From the NCBI GenBank assembly GCA_947595045.1, contig CANQEN010000005.1, forward strand, positions 1 through 38,690: a stretch of 38,690 nt of DNA, in the 5' to 3' direction. The notes below the pieces were generated by a model. The model saw only the letters and a program-made list of their open reading frames with translations. It had not been told where the DNA came from and searched no databases. This document shows, one piece after another, positions 35,373-38,690 of the stretch; positions within the stretch are counted from its first letter, which is position 1, and every line of letters starts with the position of its first letter. A program made the translations under genes and the position numbers. This DNA is from an uncultured Bacilli bacterium (GTDB lineage: Bacteria; Bacillota_I; Bacilli_A; RF39; UBA660).

Positions 35373-36137
35373 ATGATTGTAGATACGCATTGTCATTTAT
35401 CAGAAGATAATTATGATAACTTAGATAGAATAGTAGAAAAGATGAAAGATGGAATAATGATAACTGCTGGATGTGATGATAAAACTAATTTAGAAGTAAT
35501 TGACATAGTTAATAAATATAATAATGTGTATGGTGTTATAGGTATTCATCCAACTGAGATAGATAAAATAACAGAAGAAACATGGGATATAATTGAAAAT
35601 AATATAAATAATCCTAAAATAGTAGGAATAGGAGAAATAGGATTAGATTACTATTGGAATAAAGATAATAAAGATAAACAAAAAGATATTTTTATAAGAC
35701 AGATAATGTTAGCAAATAAATATAATAAACCAATAGTTATTCACAGTAGAGAAGCAATAGAAGATACATATAATATAATAGATAAATATTGTAATAAAGA
35801 TAGTAAAATAATACTTCATTGTTATAGTTCAAGTATAGAGATGGCTCAAAAATTTATGAAATTTAATATAAAATTTGGAGTAGGTGGTACTATAACATTT
35901 AAGAATAATAAAAAATTACAAGAAGTAGTTAATAAATTAGATTTATCATACATATTATTAGAAACAGATAGTCCTTATTTAACGCCAGATCCATATAGGG
36001 GTAAGAAAAATGAGCCATATAATACTAGAATAATAGCTCAAAAAATAGCTGAGATAAAGAATATAAATATAGAAAAAGTAATAAATATAACAACAAATAA
36101 TGCTATTAGTCAATTTGACTTGGATAAGCTAATATGA
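35373..36137 (+). CDS. tatD: TatD-family metal-dependent hydrolase
   Basis: TatD-type deoxyribonuclease/hydrolase of the amidohydrolase superfamily. The 254-residue protein has the metal ligands THCH (5-8), GEIGLDYY, VIHSRE, ILHCYSSS and ETDSPYLTP, all in order, so the active site is complete. AGGAGG precedes the ATG. The metG-tatD-3D order is the metS-yabD-yabE order of B. subtilis. It ends in TGA followed at once by in-frame TAG. Physiological substrate is unclear for the family (DNA ends, D-Tyr-tRNA and others have been proposed). Confidence 0.92.
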   Translation: MIVDTHCHLSEDNYDNLDRIVEKMKDGIMITAGCDDKTNLEVIDIVNKYNNVYGVIGIHPTEIDKITEETWDIIENNINNPKIVGIGEIGLDYYWNKDNKDKQKDIFIRQIMLANKYNKPIVIHSREAIEDTYNIIDKYCNKDSKIILHCYSSSIEMAQKFMKFNIKFGVGGTITFKNNKKLQEVVNKLDLSYILLETDSPYLTPDPYRGKKNEPYNTRIIAQKIAEIKNINIEKVINITTNNAISQFDLDKLI

Positions 36138-36178
36138 TAGAATTTTTATGTGGCAACACATTAAGAGGTGAATAATAT

Positions 36179-36883
36179 ATGGATATATATTTACTGCAAA
36201 TAGTTGGAAATTGGCTTTCTATGTTGGCAGTATCATTTATATCACTATTAGGATTTACAGTTCAAGATAAAAATGTTATTACTAGCAAAAATACTAGTTA
36301 TACTAAAGCAACAACGATAGTAAGTTCAGTTATACCGTATCAAACAGAATATATTTATAATTATAATATACCTAGTAATAGTGATCCAGTAGTAATAGCA
36401 GAAGGAACAGTAGGTCTTAGTTATACATACGCCAATGGAAATACTAAGATGATAGTAGAACCAACTAATAAAATAGTTGAAATAGGAGTAGCACAGAGTA
36501 GTACTTATACAGGTAGGTTAACTGGGTATGGGCCTGATTGTGCTGGTTGCAGTGGAACAGGAAATTTAGCTTGTAAATTACCTGACGGTAATAAATATAG
36601 TTTAGTTAATAATGGAGCTACATATAAAGATGACCAATATGGGGAAGTAAGGATATTAGCAGCTGATACTACTATATTTCCTTGTGGTTCTATTATAATG
36701 GTCGATAATGGTAAAATAGATCCATTTATGGGTATAGTATTAGATACTGGTTTTTCAGTAAAAAATGCTACTTTAAATGGTGCTATATGGTTAGATCTAG
36801 CATATGTAACTGAAAATGATCCTACTATAGGAGAGTCTAGTAGTCAAAATACTAAGTATACGGTACAACGTTTAGGATGGTAA
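36179..36883 (+). CDS. 3D-domain cell-wall protein (YabE/Rpf2-like)
   Basis: Probable secreted or membrane-tethered cell-wall protein, equivalent in position to yabE. The 234-residue protein has an N-terminal hydrophobic segment (about 4-28), a G5-like region (about 60-107, with VIAEGTVGLSYTYANG and KIVEIG), and a 3D (MltA-like) domain with the three aspartates in LAADTTIFPCGS, IVLDTG and WLDLAY. Four cysteines in or near the domain (GPDCAGCSG, NLAC, FPCG) may form disulphides. The N-terminal segment lacks the usual basic residues before the hydrophobic core, so export is less certain. GAGGTG precedes the ATG. A strong terminator overlaps its stop. Confidence 0.87.
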   Translation: MDIYLLQIVGNWLSMLAVSFISLLGFTVQDKNVITSKNTSYTKATTIVSSVIPYQTEYIYNYNIPSNSDPVVIAEGTVGLSYTYANGNTKMIVEPTNKIVEIGVAQSSTYTGRLTGYGPDCAGCSGTGNLACKLPDGNKYSLVNNGATYKDDQYGEVRILAADTTIFPCGSIIMVDNGKIDPFMGIVLDTGFSVKNATLNGAIWLDLAYVTENDPTIGESSSQNTKYTVQRLGW

Positions 36884-36898
36884 TTGCCATTCTTTTTT
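36875..36898 (+). terminator. Terminator after the 3D protein
   Basis: GGATGG/CCATTC (36875-36880 and 36887-36892, one G-U pair) followed by T6. It ends the conserved cluster and isolates the next gene. Confidence 0.8.
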
Positions 36899-37007
36899 AG
36901 CTTATTATTATTTTAATATAAAAGTGTAAAGATAGGTTTATTTAAGACTTAATATCTTATATATATGATAAAACTGTGGTAATATATATTTAAATAGGAG
37001 GTTAATT

Positions 37008-38609
37008 GTGGTAGAAACATTAAAAAAAATATTAATTGAGCCTTTAGAAAGAGAAAAACAAGAAAAGGGAGAAGTCATAAATAGTTTTAAAAATAAAATT
37101 AATGATTTAGCTTCACAAATGAATGGGCAATTAGATAAAAAGATTAGTATAGAACAAGATTTAAATAATATGAACAGAGGTTTAAAAAAATTTTTTTATA
37201 GTAAAAAGATAGAACAATTAAAAAATCAATTAGATAATATAAATAAAAAATATGAAGAAAATGATAATTTGATATTGAATAATAAGTTAAATATAAAAGA
37301 ATTAGAGGATAATATAAGAGAAATAACTAGTAGGATAGAGCTAATAAATAGTGCTAGTAGTATTGGAGAGTTAGGCTATAATTTTGAACAAGTAGTTAAT
37401 TTATTTAATGATAATAATATTGATATGTATTTTGATGAAAATGATTTAAAATTATATAAAAATATCGATAACAGTGAAAAAGAGCTTAAAAGTCTTGACG
37501 ATTTAGTATTGATTCATAAAACTATGTATATTCCAGAAAACAATATGATAAAAACAGGTTTTGAGAAAGGAGTAGTTAAAGAAGAAAATTTTAATATTAA
37601 TGGTATAAATTTAAAAAAATCTATCAAGATAAATCGTAATACATTGCATTTTTGTCTTAATGGGGAGGTAAGTGGTAATTTTATAGGTGCTAATGATTGG
37701 GATAACTGTAAATATGCTGTTGTAATCCCTTTTAATTCTATACCACGTGACAAATATGCTAATGTGTATACGGTTGATACCTACACATATGGTGGTGTGA
37801 CTTTAGATAATTCTTGTTATATATTATGCCCAAAAGAAGAATATAAAATAATTAAGCAAAGTAATCCAAATGTAAATATAGTTAAATATAGTGGAAGTAA
37901 TGTAACAGGTTATGCTGATATGTTGATAACATTATTAGGTTATAAAAAGGAGGAGGCTAAAAATCTATATTGGAGAAATCAGGAAGATAATAGTAAAGTT
38001 TATAATATAGTTGCACAAGCTAATTTGCCACAAAAGGGTAATCATATGGAAACTATTGATAAATATAAAGAAGATTGTTATGATGGAATAAATGCAGTAG
38101 TAGCTACTTTTAAAGCTATTCAAGATAATATTGAGATTAATAATATAGAGGAAATAGCATCTATATATGATCAATTACTTAAATCATATACTTTTTTAGG
38201 GTATTTTCACGATATTATTAGGGGATATGGAGATGTAGGATTTTTAGGTGATGAGAAAGTTATTAATGATTTATTTGTTTCATTAGATAAATATAAGGTT
38301 AACTACAATCATGATTTATATAGGTTATTATTATCTATAAGTGCTGAGGTTAAAGCTGATAAAGATTATGTTAGTGAAAATAGGTCTGAAGTAGTAAGTA
38401 ATTTAGTGAAATTATTACCACTAGAATTATCTAATAACGCTTCAGTAAAAAATATAATAAATAGTGAAATTAAAAATATTCAGTTTCGATTAGGTGATTT
38501 TATTGAAACTATTTTTGCTGTTACTACATTATATGAATTTTATAATAGACAAAAAGAGAATAGAAATATCATAAATATAGATGAAGAAATGGAAAGAAAA
38601 AGGCATTAG
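37008..38609 (+). CDS. Unrecognised coiled-coil protein, 533 residues
   Basis: I do not recognise this protein. Residues 1-115 are almost all charged and Leu/Ile heptad-like (LEREKQEKGEVINSFKNK and similar), a likely coiled coil. A globular part follows with NTLHFCLNGEVSGN (211-224), WDNCKYAVVIPF (231-242) and SCYILCP (269-275), which carries four cysteines, then a helical C-terminal half (about 350-533). No signal peptide or membrane span is seen, so it is probably cytosolic. It starts at GTG with AGGAGG six bases upstream. It lies where rnmV-ksgA would follow yabE in B. subtilis, and ends only a few bases before an IS3-family end. It is probably accessory. Confidence 0.8.
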   Translation: MVETLKKILIEPLEREKQEKGEVINSFKNKINDLASQMNGQLDKKISIEQDLNNMNRGLKKFFYSKKIEQLKNQLDNINKKYEENDNLILNNKLNIKELEDNIREITSRIELINSASSIGELGYNFEQVVNLFNDNNIDMYFDENDLKLYKNIDNSEKELKSLDDLVLIHKTMYIPENNMIKTGFEKGVVKEENFNINGINLKKSIKINRNTLHFCLNGEVSGNFIGANDWDNCKYAVVIPFNSIPRDKYANVYTVDTYTYGGVTLDNSCYILCPKEEYKIIKQSNPNVNIVKYSGSNVTGYADMLITLLGYKKEEAKNLYWRNQEDNSKVYNIVAQANLPQKGNHMETIDKYKEDCYDGINAVVATFKAIQDNIEINNIEEIASIYDQLLKSYTFLGYFHDIIRGYGDVGFLGDEKVINDLFVSLDKYKVNYNHDLYRLLLSISAEVKADKDYVSENRSEVVSNLVKLLPLELSNNASVKNIINSEIKNIQFRLGDFIETIFAVTTLYEFYNRQKENRNIINIDEEMERKRH

Positions 38610-38614
38610 TATTC

Positions 38615-38690
38615 TGAAGTTGTCAATAAAAAGTAGACACAAAAAAAGTAATTATTTAAAACCTAGTTGAGTTCGATATTCAACTGGGTT
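38615..38690 (-). mobile_element. 3' end of an IS3-family insertion sequence, continuing past the window
   Basis: The plus-strand sequence from 38615 starts TGAAGTTGTCAATAAAAAG and reads like an IS3/IS150-type terminal repeat (5'-TG end), followed 37 bases later by the stop of a minus-strand transposase frame. The exact boundary cannot be fixed without the other end and the target duplication; a start at 38621 (TGTC) is also possible. Confidence 0.65.
38652..38690 (-). CDS. IS3-family transposase, C-terminal fragment (partial)
   Basis: Only the last 12 residues fall in the window: NPVEYRTQLGFK then TAA. The (S/N)PVEYRTQ ending is the hallmark of the IS3-family OrfB integrase, beyond the DDE core. 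The gene continues outside the right edge. An 11-bp inverted repeat (38660-38690, one G-U pair) lies within this coding end and may act as a terminator-like structure. Confidence 0.75.
   Translation of the reverse strand, partial: NPVEYRTQLGFK

Noticed and set aside
37514-38174. Minus-strand frames inside the unknown coiled-coil gene
   Set aside because: Hydrophobic shadows of an AT-rich coding strand; no start signals and no known motif.

Overview
The window is the replication-origin neighbourhood of a very AT-rich (by eye about a quarter G+C) low-GC Gram-positive bacterium of the Bacillota/Bacilli type. Gene order follows the Bacillus subtilis origin block closely: noc-rsmG-mnmG-mnmE-jag-yidC-rnpA-rpmH on the minus strand, the origin, then dnaA-dnaN-recF-gyrB-gyrA-tadA-dnaX-ebfC-recR-bofA-holB-ricT-trmN6-rsmI-pth-mfd-spoVT-metG-tatD-3D protein on the plus strand. 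TGG encodes Trp, and TGA acts as a stop at tight gene overlaps (rnpA/yidC, yidC/jag, recF/gyrB, holB/ricT), so the standard bacterial code is used and not the Mycoplasma code. An uncultured, host-associated Bacilli lineage near the Mollicutes/Erysipelotrichia is my best guess; this is inference only.

Layout. 1-3.0 kb: a membrane-anchored family 2 glycosyltransferase and a Noc/ParB-family protein with a very long Asn-rich linker, whose promoter carries two exact 16-bp repeats. 3.0-10.1 kb: tRNA/rRNA modification and membrane-insertion genes, with two small membrane proteins (DUF2752, DUF4234) inserted between mnmE and mnmG. 10.04-10.39 kb and 11.74-11.91 kb: DnaA-box clusters on both sides of dnaA (bipartite oriC). 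13.16 kb: a ComK-like competence regulator between dnaN and recF. 19.24-19.59 kb: gyrA terminator, three perfect parS sites and the SRP RNA. 19.6-30.05 kb: a dense co-directional DNA replication/repair and RNA-modification run. 30.05-32.2 kb: a minus-strand island with a CBS-type Mn-dependent pyrophosphatase and a frameshifted small membrane-protein gene. 32.2-36.9 kb: spoVT, a methionine T-box in front of a dUTPase-like gene and metG, a small membrane protein, tatD and a 3D-domain cell-wall protein. 36.9-38.7 kb: an unrecognised 533-residue coiled-coil protein and, at the very edge, the 3' end of an IS3-family insertion sequence.

How the genes work together. DnaA, DnaN, DnaX, HolB, gyrase, RecF, RecR and Mfd make up much of the initiation, elongation and repair machinery. 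parS sites, a Noc-type protein and a perfect Noc-binding palindrome inside rsmI point to origin segregation and nucleoid-occlusion control, although no parA and no second parB are present here. MnmE/MnmG, TadA, TrmN6, RsmG, RsmI, Pth and MetRS serve translation. ComK, RicT, BofA and SpoVT are developmental (competence/sporulation) genes, suggesting that this lineage keeps, or recently kept, parts of those programmes. The observations I rate highest are the short ComK in the origin cluster, the unusual Noc with its sites, the T-box operon with a dUTPase lacking its last motif, and the unknown coiled-coil gene beside an IS end.
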